From positions 1 through 64,000 of the forward strand of contig NZ_NFJL01000020.1 of assembly GCF_002159835.1 (NCBI RefSeq): 64,000 nt of DNA, read 5' to 3'. This DNA is from Blautia sp. An249 (lineage in GTDB: Bacteria; Bacillota; Clostridia; Lachnospirales; Lachnospiraceae). Position 1 is the stretch's first letter, and each line of letters starts with the position of its first letter. Shown in pieces: positions 24,674-34,015 of the stretch. The notes under the pieces were generated by a model, which was given only the letters and a program-made list of their open reading frames with translations, was not told the origin of the DNA and did no database searches. Made by a program: the position numbers and the translations under genes.

Positions 24674-25519
24674 TTATTCCTCCTTTGTATCCCAGATCCG
24701 TTTTAAAAACAGAATTAAAATGAAGATAATTACGGAATTTACCACGGCCGCAGCGGCCATCTTGTCCACGGATAAATCCCGGTACCAGTTATTAAATAAA
24801 TGCTGCAGCAGATACATGCTTTCATGGGGATAGTCCCCTGCCACCAGATAGGCTTCCCGGAATACTTTAAAAGCATTTAAAACGGACAGCACTACAATGG
24901 TAAACACCGAAGGCAGCAGATTAGGTACTGTTATTTTCCAGAAGCACTGCCAGCTGCCGGCTCCGTCAACCTTAGCCGCCTCATACAGGGTTTCAGGAAT
25001 TGAAGCCAGTCCGGCAGTCCACAAAACCACATCATAACCTAAGTTTCTCCAGATATAGCTGATAACCAGAACCCAGAAAGCAGCTTTCGTATTCATCCAG
25101 TTTACCTGGGAGATTCCCAGCAGATGCAGCATACCATTTATCAGTCCCTGGGACTGAAAGAAAATTTTCCACAGCAGTACCACCGATGCAACCGGTATGG
25201 CCATCGGAAGCAAAAAGATGCTTTTTATCCCTTGTCCCCGGGTTCCTTTCCGGTGTAAAAGCAGCGCCAGAAAGAGAGATAACAGAAGGAGCAGAGGGAT
25301 ACACAGCCCCAGAAAGCGCAGGGTATTGAATGCCGCAAGCCGGAATGCCGTATTGTGAAATATATCTGCATAATTCTTCAGTCCGATAAATTTTCCGCTG
25401 AATGTTTCTGTAAAAGAGCGCCGTACTACATCCAGAAAAGGAAGCAGTACAAAAATAAAGACCCCCAGAAAACTTGGAAGTATAAAGAGAATTCCCGGCG
25501 CCTGTTTTCGCATATTCAT
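24674..25519 (-). CDS. Carbohydrate ABC transporter permease, MalF/UgpA type
   Basis: A 281-residue permease with six membrane segments and the EAA loop EAAKVDGAGSWQCFWKITVP (about 182-201). It is first in a four-gene operon whose promoter carries the AGAGR repeats of the nearby two-component system. AGGAGG lies 11 nt before the ATG at 25519; a second ATG two codons inside is possible. Confidence 0.9.
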   Translation of the reverse strand: MNMRKQAPGILFILPSFLGVFIFVLLPFLDVVRRSFTETFSGKFIGLKNYADIFHNTAFRLAAFNTLRFLGLCIPLLLLLSLFLALLLHRKGTRGQGIKSIFLLPMAIPVASVVLLWKIFFQSQGLINGMLHLLGISQVNWMNTKAAFWVLVISYIWRNLGYDVVLWTAGLASIPETLYEAAKVDGAGSWQCFWKITVPNLLPSVFTIVVLSVLNAFKVFREAYLVAGDYPHESMYLLQHLFNNWYRDLSVDKMAAAAVVNSVIIFILILFLKRIWDTKEE

Positions 25520-25548
25520 ATTCCTGTTATCCTCCTCTTTTGCTTTTC

Positions 25549-25635
25549 AGCATAGCACGGGAACCTCTAAATTTTCTCTAAGTATTCCCTCGTTCTTTTA
25601 GAGGTTTTTTAGAGATAGACAGGATATGCTATAAT
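25549..25635. promoter_or_regulatory. Divergent promoter region with mirrored 11-bp AGAGR repeats (permease operon / response regulator)
   Basis: Plus strand, toward the regulator: AGAGG (25600-25604) and AGAGA (25611-25615), 11 bp apart, then 9 nt and TATGCT (25625-25630). A TATAAT overlaps at 25630-25635. Minus strand, toward the permeases: AGAGA (25579-25575) and AGAGG (25568-25564), 11 bp apart, then 9 nt and TATGCT (25554-25549). Each repeat is preceded by a T-rich TTTTA or similar. Direct repeats of 11 bp are typical of OmpR/PhoB-type sites. The replaced -35 region suggests activation. Confidence 0.75.
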
Positions 25636-25663
25636 AGATATTATTTTGAGGAGCGAACAGACA

Positions 25664-26344
25664 ATGAAAATATTAATTATTGAAGATGACGTGAATTTAT
25701 GTGCTTCTTTAAAGTTTCAGCTGGAAGCGGAAGACTTTTCAGTGGAAGTGTGCCATGACGGAGAAGAAGGGCTGTATCTGGCATCCCAGCAGCTTTGCGA
25801 TCTGATTTTACTGGATCGGATGCTGCCCCATATGGATGGGATGACCGTTCTGGAAAAACTCAGAAAGTCCGGGAATGCCATTCCGGTCATTCTTCTGACG
25901 GCCCTTGGAGAACTTCAGGACAGGGTACAGGGTCTGGACTGCGGAGCCGATGATTATATTGTTAAGCCCTTTGCCTTTGAAGAGCTGTTGGCAAGAATCC
26001 GCTGTATTTTCCGCCGTCCCCCTTCTATTACCACAAGCAGGATACTGCGCCTTGGAAACGTAGCTTACGATCCCCTTCAGAAAAAACTGCAGGGTCCTAA
26101 AAAGCAATGCACTCTCTCTAAGCGAGAAGGGGCTCTGCTGGAATTCTTTCTTCACAATCCCGGTCAGACCCTCCCCCGCTCCACTCTTCTTTTAAGAGTG
26201 TGGGGTCCTGATACCGACGTGGAAGACGGAAACCTGGATAATTATATTCATTTTTTAAGAAAGCGGCTGCTTTACACGGAGAGCACCCTCTCCCTGAAAA
26301 CCGTCCGCGGGGTAGGATATGTACTGGAAGTTTATCAGAATTAA
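25664..26344 (+). CDS. OmpR/PhoB-family response regulator
   Basis: A 226-residue two-component regulator. The receiver domain (1-120) has acidic residues in IIEDDVN, the phospho-Asp in LILLDRMLPHMDG (about residue 51), Thr in LLTAL and Lys in IVKPFAFEEL. A winged-helix DNA-binding domain follows (about 130-224, ending KTVRGVGYVLE). GAGGAG lies 10 nt before the ATG at 25664. Its kinase is not adjacent but lies 2.5 kb away (28846-30138), across the solute-binding gene. It probably binds the AGAGR repeats at both promoters. Confidence 0.93.
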   Translation: MKILIIEDDVNLCASLKFQLEAEDFSVEVCHDGEEGLYLASQQLCDLILLDRMLPHMDGMTVLEKLRKSGNAIPVILLTALGELQDRVQGLDCGADDYIVKPFAFEELLARIRCIFRRPPSITTSRILRLGNVAYDPLQKKLQGPKKQCTLSKREGALLEFFLHNPGQTLPRSTLLLRVWGPDTDVEDGNLDNYIHFLRKRLLYTESTLSLKTVRGVGYVLEVYQN

Positions 26345-26383
26345 AAAGGGGCAATGATCCGGAAAAGATCATTGCCTCTTTTT
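26343..26383. terminator. Bidirectional terminator between the response regulator and the solute-binding gene
   Basis: A perfect 10-bp stem GGCAATGATC/GATCATTGCC (26350-26359 with 26367-26376) is flanked by an A-run and a T-run. It serves the two convergent genes. Confidence 0.88.
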
Positions 26384-26396
26384 CTTCTGCGGCAGA

Positions 26397-28694
26397 TTAC
26401 TCTGCCAGGTATAAGTTCACTTTCTGCAGAACTGCCTTCGCGCCTTCTTCCGGCGTCTGTTTTCCTTCTGCACATTTTTGCGCCTCATCCGATACTGCTT
26501 CAGTAATTACCGGATCCAGTTCTGACGGCTGTTTCAGAGACTCTCCCAGTTCCTGAATCTTACGGATGTCATCCTGAGACAGATTGTTTACATCTAAGTA
26601 AATGTTCATGCTTCCATCTGAGCTGCTGGTTCCGATAGTTAAGCCTTCCTCTCCTTCCGGCTGCCAGTAGGCGGTATCTTCATAGACTTCCCTGTTCACC
26701 GGAAGTCCTCCTCCCTGGCTGATCCTCTGGGCTTCGTCAGAAAACAGATATTTTACAAAGCTTACGCAGGCGTCCTTTTCCTTTGATTTGCTGTTTACGG
26801 CTGTGAGCATACAGGGAACAAAGGAATCCTGAGTCTGCCCCTTCCACTGTCCGTATGCCTGCCCTTCTTTTTGATCGATCGCAGATACCAGTTCCCGGAA
26901 TACATCTGCAGAATATAAGGTTCCCATATTAAAGAGGGTCTCTCCTCCATAAACCAGAAGAATGTCTCCGCCGATTCCCATCAGATACCGATCCATCGAC
27001 CCGCCGAATCCGGAAACCTCCTGCTCCTCTTCTTCCATCACCTGGTAAATCCGGGTAATCTGGGTAAGAAATTCTGTAATGGCTTCTTCTTTCACAGTCC
27101 CGTCCTCTTTCTTCCAGGCAGGTTCACATACATCTGCCATTTTATCCACCAGTGTCTCCATAGGCAGATAGCCGATAACTTTCTGACCGGGGCTTTCGCT
27201 TTTCAGTTTTTCCAGTAAATCTGCCAGACTTTTCAGATCGGCAGCCGCCTTTACATCTTCTTCTGCTCCCTGTACCAGCCCAATTCCAAACCGGGCCGGC
27301 ATGGTATAAATACTTCCATCCTCCCGGGTGTAAGCATCTTTGATATTCGGCAGCAATCCTTCCGATTCATCCACTTCTTTCATAATATCTCCCAGATCCT
27401 CTAACATCCCTTTACTAATATAGGATTCGCTGGAAATCCCGTCCATAAAGAGAATATCCGGTCCCTTTTCTGCCATAATTTCTGTATTTAAATTCTTCAG
27501 AGCATCTGTCACTGTAACGGAAGAATTTTCCTCAATTCCCACCTCTAACTCTACATAAATATCCGGGTGTGCTTTCTGGAAAAGGGCGATAACCTGCTGA
27601 ATTTCCGGATTTTCATAAAGAGCGTAGGCTTTTAACTGGGTTTCCGGAACTGAAGGGGTATCTTCCGACCACACATATTTTAACAGTTTACCCGTTCCGC
27701 TGCTTTCATCTCCCACTCCCAGGTAAAATTCCCCATCCGGGGTTCTGTCCATACACAAAAACGTAACGGACGGTGAACTGATGGAATTCAGTTTTCCATC
27801 CACAATCTGCTCCATCATATTTCCGCCCATGCTATGATAATAAATTCCGCCGTCATCCAGGTAGAAAATTTCTTCTTCCTGTTCTCCGGGAAGCATCAGA
27901 GTCGGCTTTCCGGTGAAACTGGTCATCTGATAATTGCTTTCCTTTTCTCTGATTTTATTTTTTAATGTCTCATCTGACGTTTCCGGTTTTCCGGTCTCCC
28001 AGTTATAAAACAGCACGTCCTCCGCTGTAGTAATAATCAAAGTCCTGCCCGCAACGGCGAATGTAACAGCCTTCAGAGACTCAAAAGTCTGCAGAACCTC
28101 TTCTTTTTGTAAATCCCACAGATACAGACTCTCTATATCGCTTAATATAATTTTTCCTTCGTCTGCAAACTGCGCTCCGGTCAATTGTCCCTGGGTATCT
28201 TCTGCAATTCCCATTTTACTTAAATCTATTTCCCTGATGTTCCCTCCCGGATCCTTATAATAATTTTTCATCAGGACTTCACCGTTTCCCTGAGCATCCA
28301 CCTTGGAATAGTCCATCACCTGTGCGTAGAATTCTCCCCTGGATGATATTTTTAACATGGATACCGTCATGTTTTCCGTCAACGAAAAAGCATCGCTTAA
28401 TTCCTCCTCTTTTTCCCAGCTTTCTCCCCCGTCTGCGGAACGAAACAGCGCCATCTGGTAACTGCTGTCTGAGAAACAGGCCAGCAGACTGCCGTCTTCC
28501 TGGACCGCCATAGTCACAAAATCAGTATATCCCTCCGGCATGGCTGTTTCTTCCTCTAAATACCGGCCCATAACCGTCTGACTGTCCTGATTTTTGCTTT
28601 CTTCTTCCTTTTTACATCCATTGAAGCAGGATGCAATCAGAAATACACACAGAAACACTGCTGTGATTTTACTTCCTCTGCCTTTTTTCAGCAA
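26397..28694 (-). CDS. Lipoprotein: N-terminal Asp-box/propeller-like region fused to an ABC solute-binding domain
   Basis: A 765-residue lipoprotein. The signal segment ends in LIASC (Cys23). Residues about 50-340 show beta-propeller features, with a sialidase-type Asp-box SADGGESW at 86-93 and repeated short beta stretches. From about residue 350 the protein looks like an extracellular solute-binding protein of the sugar type (NPEIQQVIALFQKAHPDIYVELEVG, then GPDILFMDG and a late FVKYLFSDEAQRISQGGGLPVNREV). The fusion is unusual for binding proteins. It starts at a TTG with AGGAGG 8 nt upstream. It probably delivers a ligand to the permeases at 23813-25519. Confidence 0.8.
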   Translation of the reverse strand: MLKKGRGSKITAVFLCVFLIASCFNGCKKEEESKNQDSQTVMGRYLEEETAMPEGYTDFVTMAVQEDGSLLACFSDSSYQMALFRSADGGESWEKEEELSDAFSLTENMTVSMLKISSRGEFYAQVMDYSKVDAQGNGEVLMKNYYKDPGGNIREIDLSKMGIAEDTQGQLTGAQFADEGKIILSDIESLYLWDLQKEEVLQTFESLKAVTFAVAGRTLIITTAEDVLFYNWETGKPETSDETLKNKIREKESNYQMTSFTGKPTLMLPGEQEEEIFYLDDGGIYYHSMGGNMMEQIVDGKLNSISSPSVTFLCMDRTPDGEFYLGVGDESSGTGKLLKYVWSEDTPSVPETQLKAYALYENPEIQQVIALFQKAHPDIYVELEVGIEENSSVTVTDALKNLNTEIMAEKGPDILFMDGISSESYISKGMLEDLGDIMKEVDESEGLLPNIKDAYTREDGSIYTMPARFGIGLVQGAEEDVKAAADLKSLADLLEKLKSESPGQKVIGYLPMETLVDKMADVCEPAWKKEDGTVKEEAITEFLTQITRIYQVMEEEEQEVSGFGGSMDRYLMGIGGDILLVYGGETLFNMGTLYSADVFRELVSAIDQKEGQAYGQWKGQTQDSFVPCMLTAVNSKSKEKDACVSFVKYLFSDEAQRISQGGGLPVNREVYEDTAYWQPEGEEGLTIGTSSSDGSMNIYLDVNNLSQDDIRKIQELGESLKQPSELDPVITEAVSDEAQKCAEGKQTPEEGAKAVLQKVNLYLAE

Positions 28695-28732
28695 TTTGTA
28701 GTCCTCCTTTTATATCAGTTTCGATAAAAAAG

Positions 28733-28814
28733 ACCTTATCACGGTTTTCTCTAATTTGCCTCTAAAATTTCCAGAGATTTTTTAGAGATTTTTTAGAGAA
28801 ATCAATGTTATAAT
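28733..28814. promoter_or_regulatory. Divergent promoter region with mirrored 11-bp AGAGR repeats (solute-binding gene / histidine kinase)
   Basis: Plus strand, toward the kinase: AGAGA at 28773-28777, 28784-28788 and 28795-28799, exactly 11 bp apart, then 9 nt and TATAAT (28809-28814). Minus strand, toward the lipoprotein: AGAGG (28763-28759) and AGAGA (28752-28748), then 9 nt and TAAGGT (28738-28733). The geometry is the same as in the region 25549-25635. Confidence 0.75.
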
Positions 28815-28845
28815 AAAGCGATATTACATTTACAGAGGTATTCTT

Positions 28846-30138
28846 ATGTTTCATAAATTACATATACGGTTCACATTCTTTTTTGCTTCTATTGCAAGTC
28901 TGATTCTTATATTTATGAGTATCATCTGTCTGCTGATTTCCGAAAAGGGCATGAAGCAGAATCACTACATCGCCTTTTTGAATAATATGAATGCGGCTAT
29001 TACACACATCGAAAGTCAGAATGTCCTTACTTACCAGTGGTTTCTGGAAACAGAACAAAACGCCCGCCTTTTCATACGGATTAAAGACAATAACCGGGAG
29101 CTCTTTTACCAGAGACAAAATACTTCTCTGCAGGACCTCTTTGAAAAAACAGCGCAGACAGCCAGGGATACTTACGGTCTGGATATTGACAGTGAAGGAA
29201 CTTCTTCGATTATGCAGAAAACCGACTTTCAAATCAAAGATGACGAAGGAACATCCTATTACGCATGTGCTGCCCGGATTCCCAAAGACCATGGTTTTTT
29301 AAGCGTTGTTGCCCTGGAACCCATGACCGGCTTAAAGCAGCAAATCCTCGTTCAGAGAATCGGATTTGTGGGCGCTGATCTTCTGGGGATTTTTCTGCTG
29401 ACTGTTTTTTCCTGGTTCTTTACCAAAAAGCTGCTTTCTCCCATTGAGAAAAACCGGAGGCAGCAGGCGGCATTCATTTCCTCCGCTTCCCATGAGCTGC
29501 GCTCTCCTCTGACAGTTATCCTCTCGGATCTTTCTGCGCTGAAAAAGGCGGATAATAAGGAAAAACAGCAGGCCTTTCTCTCTTCCATAGAACAGGAAGG
29601 GCTCAGGATGTCCCGGCTGATTGAGGACATGCTGGCGCTGGCCAATGCCGACAGCCATTCCTGGAGCATCCACCTGGAAGAAACGGAAGTAGACACTCTT
29701 CTTTTAGACACTTACGAAAAGTATGAACCTTTAATGAGGGAAAAGAAACTTCATTTTTCCATCCGTCTGCCCGACGAGATTCTACCGCCCTGCAGTATGG
29801 ATTCTGTACGGATTCTGCAGGTTTTATCCATTCTTCTGGATAATGCCCTCTCCTATGTGCCTGCAGGCGGTCATGTGCAGATAGGCCTTATTTATCAGGC
29901 TCCTGCTTATCTTATTTCCGTCTCTGACGATGGACCCGGCATTTCTGCCGAACACAGGGAACACGTCTTCCGGCGTTTTTACCGGGGAGATTCCTCCCGC
30001 CATGAAAAATCTCATTTCGGTCTGGGACTTAGTATTGCCAGTGAGATTATGAAACTTCACAAAGGTGAAATTACACTTACTGACTCTCCCGAAGGCGGCG
30101 CCTGTTTCCTGCTGAAATTAAACTCCCGTTATGAATAA
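28846..30138 (+). CDS. Membrane sensor histidine kinase
   Basis: A 430-residue kinase. Two membrane segments (about 10-32 and 172-192) enclose an extracytoplasmic sensor of about 140 residues. The H-box is SSASHELRSPLTVI (about 213-226). The ATP-binding domain shows the N-box as LLDNALSYV, the G1 box DDGPGIS and the G2 box HFGLGLSIA. It is the likely partner of the regulator at 25664-26344. The two are separated by the convergent solute-binding gene but share promoter repeats. The start ATG at 28846 has an AGAGG about 8 nt upstream. Confidence 0.92.
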   Translation: MFHKLHIRFTFFFASIASLILIFMSIICLLISEKGMKQNHYIAFLNNMNAAITHIESQNVLTYQWFLETEQNARLFIRIKDNNRELFYQRQNTSLQDLFEKTAQTARDTYGLDIDSEGTSSIMQKTDFQIKDDEGTSYYACAARIPKDHGFLSVVALEPMTGLKQQILVQRIGFVGADLLGIFLLTVFSWFFTKKLLSPIEKNRRQQAAFISSASHELRSPLTVILSDLSALKKADNKEKQQAFLSSIEQEGLRMSRLIEDMLALANADSHSWSIHLEETEVDTLLLDTYEKYEPLMREKKLHFSIRLPDEILPPCSMDSVRILQVLSILLDNALSYVPAGGHVQIGLIYQAPAYLISVSDDGPGISAEHREHVFRRFYRGDSSRHEKSHFGLGLSIASEIMKLHKGEITLTDSPEGGACFLLKLNSRYE

Positions 30139-30140
30139 AA

Positions 30141-30180
30141 AAACGCTGCTGTTTTCCAAAGGGAAAACTATGCAGCGTTT
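30141..30180. terminator. Bidirectional terminator between the histidine kinase and the MacB-like permease
   Basis: AAACGCTGC/GCAGCGTTT (30141-30149 with 30172-30180) encloses a second stem GTTTTCC/GGGAAAAC. It is followed by CCTTTT on plus and an A-rich stretch on the other side. Confidence 0.8.
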
Positions 30181-30198
30181 CCTTTTACCTAAGTTTCT

Positions 30199-31452
30199 TT
30201 ATTCGCTTCGCAGTGCGTCTATGGGGTTTAGGTTTGCTGCTTTAATGGAAGGAAGCAGTCCGAAGACAATTCCGATCCCCATAGAAAATAACACTGCCGC
30301 CACAATAGCCGGAATGCTGATGGCCGTGGGTGTCTCCGAAACCCGGGATACGATCTGGGATAATACGATTCCGGATACCACGCCCAGGATACCGCCAATG
30401 CTGGTTAATACTGCCGCCTCAGTAAGAAATTGAATCAGAATCGATTTCTTTCTGGCTCCAATCGCTTTTTTCAGACCGATTTCACTGGTTCTTTCTGTTA
30501 CAGATACCAGCATAATGTTCATTACTCCAATACCTCCAACTAACAGAGAGATGCTTGCAATCCAGATTAACTGGCGGCTGGTACTTTCACTGAGCTCCTG
30601 AAGGTTTTTGGCTTTCTCCAGAATGTCTTCTGCCTTGTATTTCATCTTGGAATCCGAATCCGTAATCGCTTCGTTTAAAATATCGGCCGTCTGTTTGCCC
30701 ACCGTGCTCATAGCCTCTGTGGATGATGCTTTAACGGCCGCATTTTGCGGCTCGTCATATTTATAGACGATCGGCCAGTCTGCACTTGGTATTAACACCT
30801 TTCCCGTAGACTGCTGAAAATATGTATAATAATCATCAATGGTGTTAATCGTCGGCACGAATGTTTCCGTCTGAGTAATAACCCCAACAACCACAAAGGG
30901 TTCTCCTTTTATTTCAATGGTCTTCCCCACAGGGCTGGCTTTTTTAAATAAAGTTTCGCCGGCGCTTTCATCCAGAATGGCCACCTTCCTGTATTCTTCA
31001 TAGTCCTTGTCTACAAAGGCCCGTCCCTCTTTCATCTGATAACCGCAGGTATCCAGATAATTCTCGTCAATCCCGTATACCTGACCGCCGTCCAGACCGG
31101 CTTCTCCGTAGTAAATACTTTCCGCATAGGTTCTGCTGTAATAAAACGAGGCGTTTTCCACCTGTTCCATTTCTCTTATTTCTTCTTTTTGTTGGGTGGT
31201 CAGAATCGGTGCCTGAGACTGGCTGCCTGAATACTCTGCGTCATAGGCCGAGTCTCCGTCGTACAGGCTGACGGTAATCGTGTTATTTCCGGCTCCGATC
31301 AGGTTCTCTTTAATCTGTTCGCTGGTTCCTTTAATGGTAGAAACGATGGAGATAATGGAAGCGATTCCTATAATGATTCCCAGCATGGTCAGAAAGGAGC
31401 GCATTTTATGGGACCAAATCCCCTGAAAAGAAAGCCTAATATTTTCTAACAT
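30199..31452 (-). CDS. MacB/FtsX-family ABC transporter permease
   Basis: A 417-residue permease with four membrane segments. One lies at about 18-40, after the signature LSFQGIWSHKMRSFLTMLGIIIG. A periplasmic-core-type domain (about 45-290) follows, then three C-terminal segments (about 300-410) with the SVTERTSEIGLKKAIGARK cytosolic loop. Family members act as mechanotransmission exporters for peptides, antibiotics or lipoproteins. It is last in the four-gene operon. Confidence 0.92.
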   Translation of the reverse strand: MLENIRLSFQGIWSHKMRSFLTMLGIIIGIASIISIVSTIKGTSEQIKENLIGAGNNTITVSLYDGDSAYDAEYSGSQSQAPILTTQQKEEIREMEQVENASFYYSRTYAESIYYGEAGLDGGQVYGIDENYLDTCGYQMKEGRAFVDKDYEEYRKVAILDESAGETLFKKASPVGKTIEIKGEPFVVVGVITQTETFVPTINTIDDYYTYFQQSTGKVLIPSADWPIVYKYDEPQNAAVKASSTEAMSTVGKQTADILNEAITDSDSKMKYKAEDILEKAKNLQELSESTSRQLIWIASISLLVGGIGVMNIMLVSVTERTSEIGLKKAIGARKKSILIQFLTEAAVLTSIGGILGVVSGIVLSQIVSRVSETPTAISIPAIVAAVLFSMGIGIVFGLLPSIKAANLNPIDALRSE

Positions 31453-31463
31453 GTTTTTCCCTC

Positions 31464-33335
31464 CTAGTAAATTCCATACAGATCATCAATACTTCCTTCT
31501 TTCGTCTTTGCCCCCTCTTTTACACCTTTTCCATAAGGAAATGCCAGCTTATCTTCCAATGTCAAATCTCCGCTGACCGATACGCTGTAGCCCCCGTCCT
31601 GACTGGTCCCCACCGTCACCGGCACTTTCTTCAGGACTCCGTCTGCGTCTTTATAAACATAATCCTGTCCGTCTTCTGTTATCACAAACGCTTTAGCGAT
31701 TTGAATGCTGCCGTCTGCGTTTTCCATAGCAGCGTCCACCGTCAGATTTACATATTCCTGTACTTTTAACTGCACGCTGGTATCCGGAATTTCCGCCAGG
31801 AAGGAATAATAGGATACATTGGTATTTCCCGTATTATAGTATGACTGAGATGCCACCGGATAGTCGGATACTTCATCAATCACTGCGGCAAAAACGTTTC
31901 CGCTTTCATATGCAATTCCGCTTATGGTCTGTCCCGGCTGCAGCAGATCCCGCTGCAGCTCGCTGACGGTTCCCTGCACGTAATAGCCTTCGTCACTGTC
32001 AATGGTAATGAATCCGTTTCCGGAATAACTTCCGGTATCCGGATCGCCCACGTTTTTTACTGTGCCGTCAATGGTGCTGGTAATTGTTTTTTTCGCCACT
32101 TCTTTTTCCAGTTTGGAAATCTTAATTTCACTTTCCTTTATATCCAGCTTTAGTCCGTCTATGGTGGTCTGCTGCTGCTCGATGGCTTCTTCCCTGGAGA
32201 CGGAGGAACCTGTATCCGTCTCTTCCTGCGGTTCTTCCTCATCTACATAACCATCTTCTGAGTCTATATCGGGATCCACGGTTAATGTATCGTCCTCTTG
32301 TGAATCTTCCTCCTCGTCTTCCTGCTTCTCAAACTGCATCCCTTCAATGGAGAAACGGTTTACTTTTTCCGGATCCTGCAGTGGGAAAGAACTGCCTTTA
32401 AATGTTTCTGACAAAAGCATATCTTCTTCTTCTCCCACCTGATCCCGGTCAAAAAATCCGAGACAGAACCAGTATCCTCCCTGGTTTTCCACGGTCTGCC
32501 CCTGGGCGTCAAATCCTGCCATTTTATTGAAAAAAGATCCTTTTATAATCACTTCTTTTTCTTTCCGGCTGCATAAAAACACAAAGGGATCTTCTCTGGT
32601 CCCTTCTCCCGAATAAGGCTGACTGTCATAATCCAGAGCAGAGTAAAAAACTATATCTTCCGGAATTTCTTCTATCTGGGAAGAATCCTCATCTTCTGGT
32701 TCCAAAGCCGTTTCCTCTTCGCCGATACTTTCCCCGTCTTCCTCCACCAGATTCTGTCCGGAAAGGAAGATCATACTCCTTTTGGTTCCCTGATAGCTCA
32801 TAGAGACTGCCCTCTGAGCTTTTGTTCTCTGAGCCGTCGCAGACATTTCTCCGTCTGTCTTCTCCTCCTGATCGGTTCCGGAAGACGTATTTTCCGTGGG
32901 ATCCGGCGTAATCTGAATATTGGTCTCCTCCTCAATGGATCCTCCGTTTTTCAGGCTTTCCAGTCTGTCTTCTGCTTTTTTCAACTGCAGCTCCTGACTT
33001 TCTTTGGTCAGTTTTGCAATGTCCAGTTCCAGCTCTTTTAAGGTCATATCCAAAGTCAGAAGCTTGTCTCCCTTTTTCACCCGATCGCCTTTTTTTACAT
33101 AAACTTCCTGTATAATTGCCTCATCATCCAGTTTTACGTTCTGGGATACACTGGTGGTAATTGTTCCGCTCAGGGAAGATGTGGCCTGATAACTTTCCGA
33201 ATAGATACTCTCAACAGGCACCACCAGAATTTCCTGTACATTTGCCTTTTTTGCAAATATAAGCGCTCCTGCGCTTCCTGCGCAGATAAGTACTGCCGCA
33301 ATCCCCCCTGCCAGAATTTTCTTTCCTTTTGTCAT
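31464..33335 (-). CDS. HlyD/MacA-type efflux adaptor with a large acidic insert (second adaptor)
   Basis: A 623-residue adaptor with an N-terminal anchor (about 8-27). The lipoyl half-motif VYVKKGDRVKKGDKLLTLDM (about 77-96) is followed by a short coil. A long acidic, low-complexity insert with a small folded part lies at about 125-380. A second coil and the closing lipoyl half follow (SEIKISKLEKEVAKKTITSTIDGTVKNVG), then the beta barrel. The insert roughly doubles the usual adaptor length. The start overlaps the ATPase stop by 4 nt. Confidence 0.85.
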   Translation of the reverse strand: MTKGKKILAGGIAAVLICAGSAGALIFAKKANVQEILVVPVESIYSESYQATSSLSGTITTSVSQNVKLDDEAIIQEVYVKKGDRVKKGDKLLTLDMTLKELELDIAKLTKESQELQLKKAEDRLESLKNGGSIEEETNIQITPDPTENTSSGTDQEEKTDGEMSATAQRTKAQRAVSMSYQGTKRSMIFLSGQNLVEEDGESIGEEETALEPEDEDSSQIEEIPEDIVFYSALDYDSQPYSGEGTREDPFVFLCSRKEKEVIIKGSFFNKMAGFDAQGQTVENQGGYWFCLGFFDRDQVGEEEDMLLSETFKGSSFPLQDPEKVNRFSIEGMQFEKQEDEEEDSQEDDTLTVDPDIDSEDGYVDEEEPQEETDTGSSVSREEAIEQQQTTIDGLKLDIKESEIKISKLEKEVAKKTITSTIDGTVKNVGDPDTGSYSGNGFITIDSDEGYYVQGTVSELQRDLLQPGQTISGIAYESGNVFAAVIDEVSDYPVASQSYYNTGNTNVSYYSFLAEIPDTSVQLKVQEYVNLTVDAAMENADGSIQIAKAFVITEDGQDYVYKDADGVLKKVPVTVGTSQDGGYSVSVSGDLTLEDKLAFPYGKGVKEGAKTKEGSIDDLYGIY

Positions 33336-34015
33336 ACACGGCTCACCTCTTTCTCACTTAGCCGTCCGTCCCGGATTGTCACGGTTCTTTTTGCAAAGGA
33401 CGCAATTTCCGGATCGTGGGTAATCATCAGCACGGAAACTCCTTCTTCGTTTAATTTCTGAAACAGTTCCATTACCTGATGTCCGGATTTCGTATCCAAA
33501 GCCCCTGTAGGTTCGTCTGCCAGAAGCAGCTTCGGATTATTGACCATAGCTCTGGCAATCGCTACTCTCTGCATCTGTCCTCCGGAGAGCTGATTGGGTC
33601 TGAAATCCACACGCTCCGCAAGCCCTACCCGCTCTAAGGCACGAAACGCCCTCTCCCGTCTCTCTCTTCTGGGAATTTTCGCATAGTTTAAAGGCATTTC
33701 CACATTCTGAAGCGCGGTCTGCCGGGGAAGCAGATGAAAGCTCTGAAATACAAAGCCTATCTTCTTTAAACGAATGTCTGACATTTCATTTTCTGTACAT
33801 TTGGAAATATCCTGACCGTCCAGGAAGAATTCGCCCCGGGTGGGTTTATCCAGACAGCCGATAAGATTCATCAGCGTAGTTTTCCCTGAGCCGGAAGGCC
33901 CCATAACTGCCACATATTCTCCCTCTTCCATGGAAAAGTTCACATTCTGAAGAGCCGGAACGGTTATCTTTCCCTGATTGTATTCTTTACAGATTCCATT
34001 TAATTCCAATATCAC
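33332..34015 (-). CDS. MacB/LolD-type ABC transporter ATP-binding protein
   Basis: A 227-residue ATPase with Walker [10 protein letters not shown] (about 39-47), Q-loop [10 protein letters not shown], signature [14 protein letters not shown] (about 143-156), Walker [13 protein letters not shown] and the H-loop MITHD. This is the LolD/MacB class that pairs with FtsX-type permeases, here the one at 30199-31452. It overlaps both adaptor genes by 4 nt, so the four genes are translationally coupled. Confidence 0.95.
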   Translation of the reverse strand: MILELNGICKEYNQGKITVPALQNVNFSMEEGEYVAVMGPSGSGKTTLMNLIGCLDKPTRGEFFLDGQDISKCTENEMSDIRLKKIGFVFQSFHLLPRQTALQNVEMPLNYAKIPRRERRERAFRALERVGLAERVDFRPNQLSGGQMQRVAIARAMVNNPKLLLADEPTGALDTKSGHQVMELFQKLNEEGVSVLMITHDPEIASFAKRTVTIRDGRLSEKEVSRV

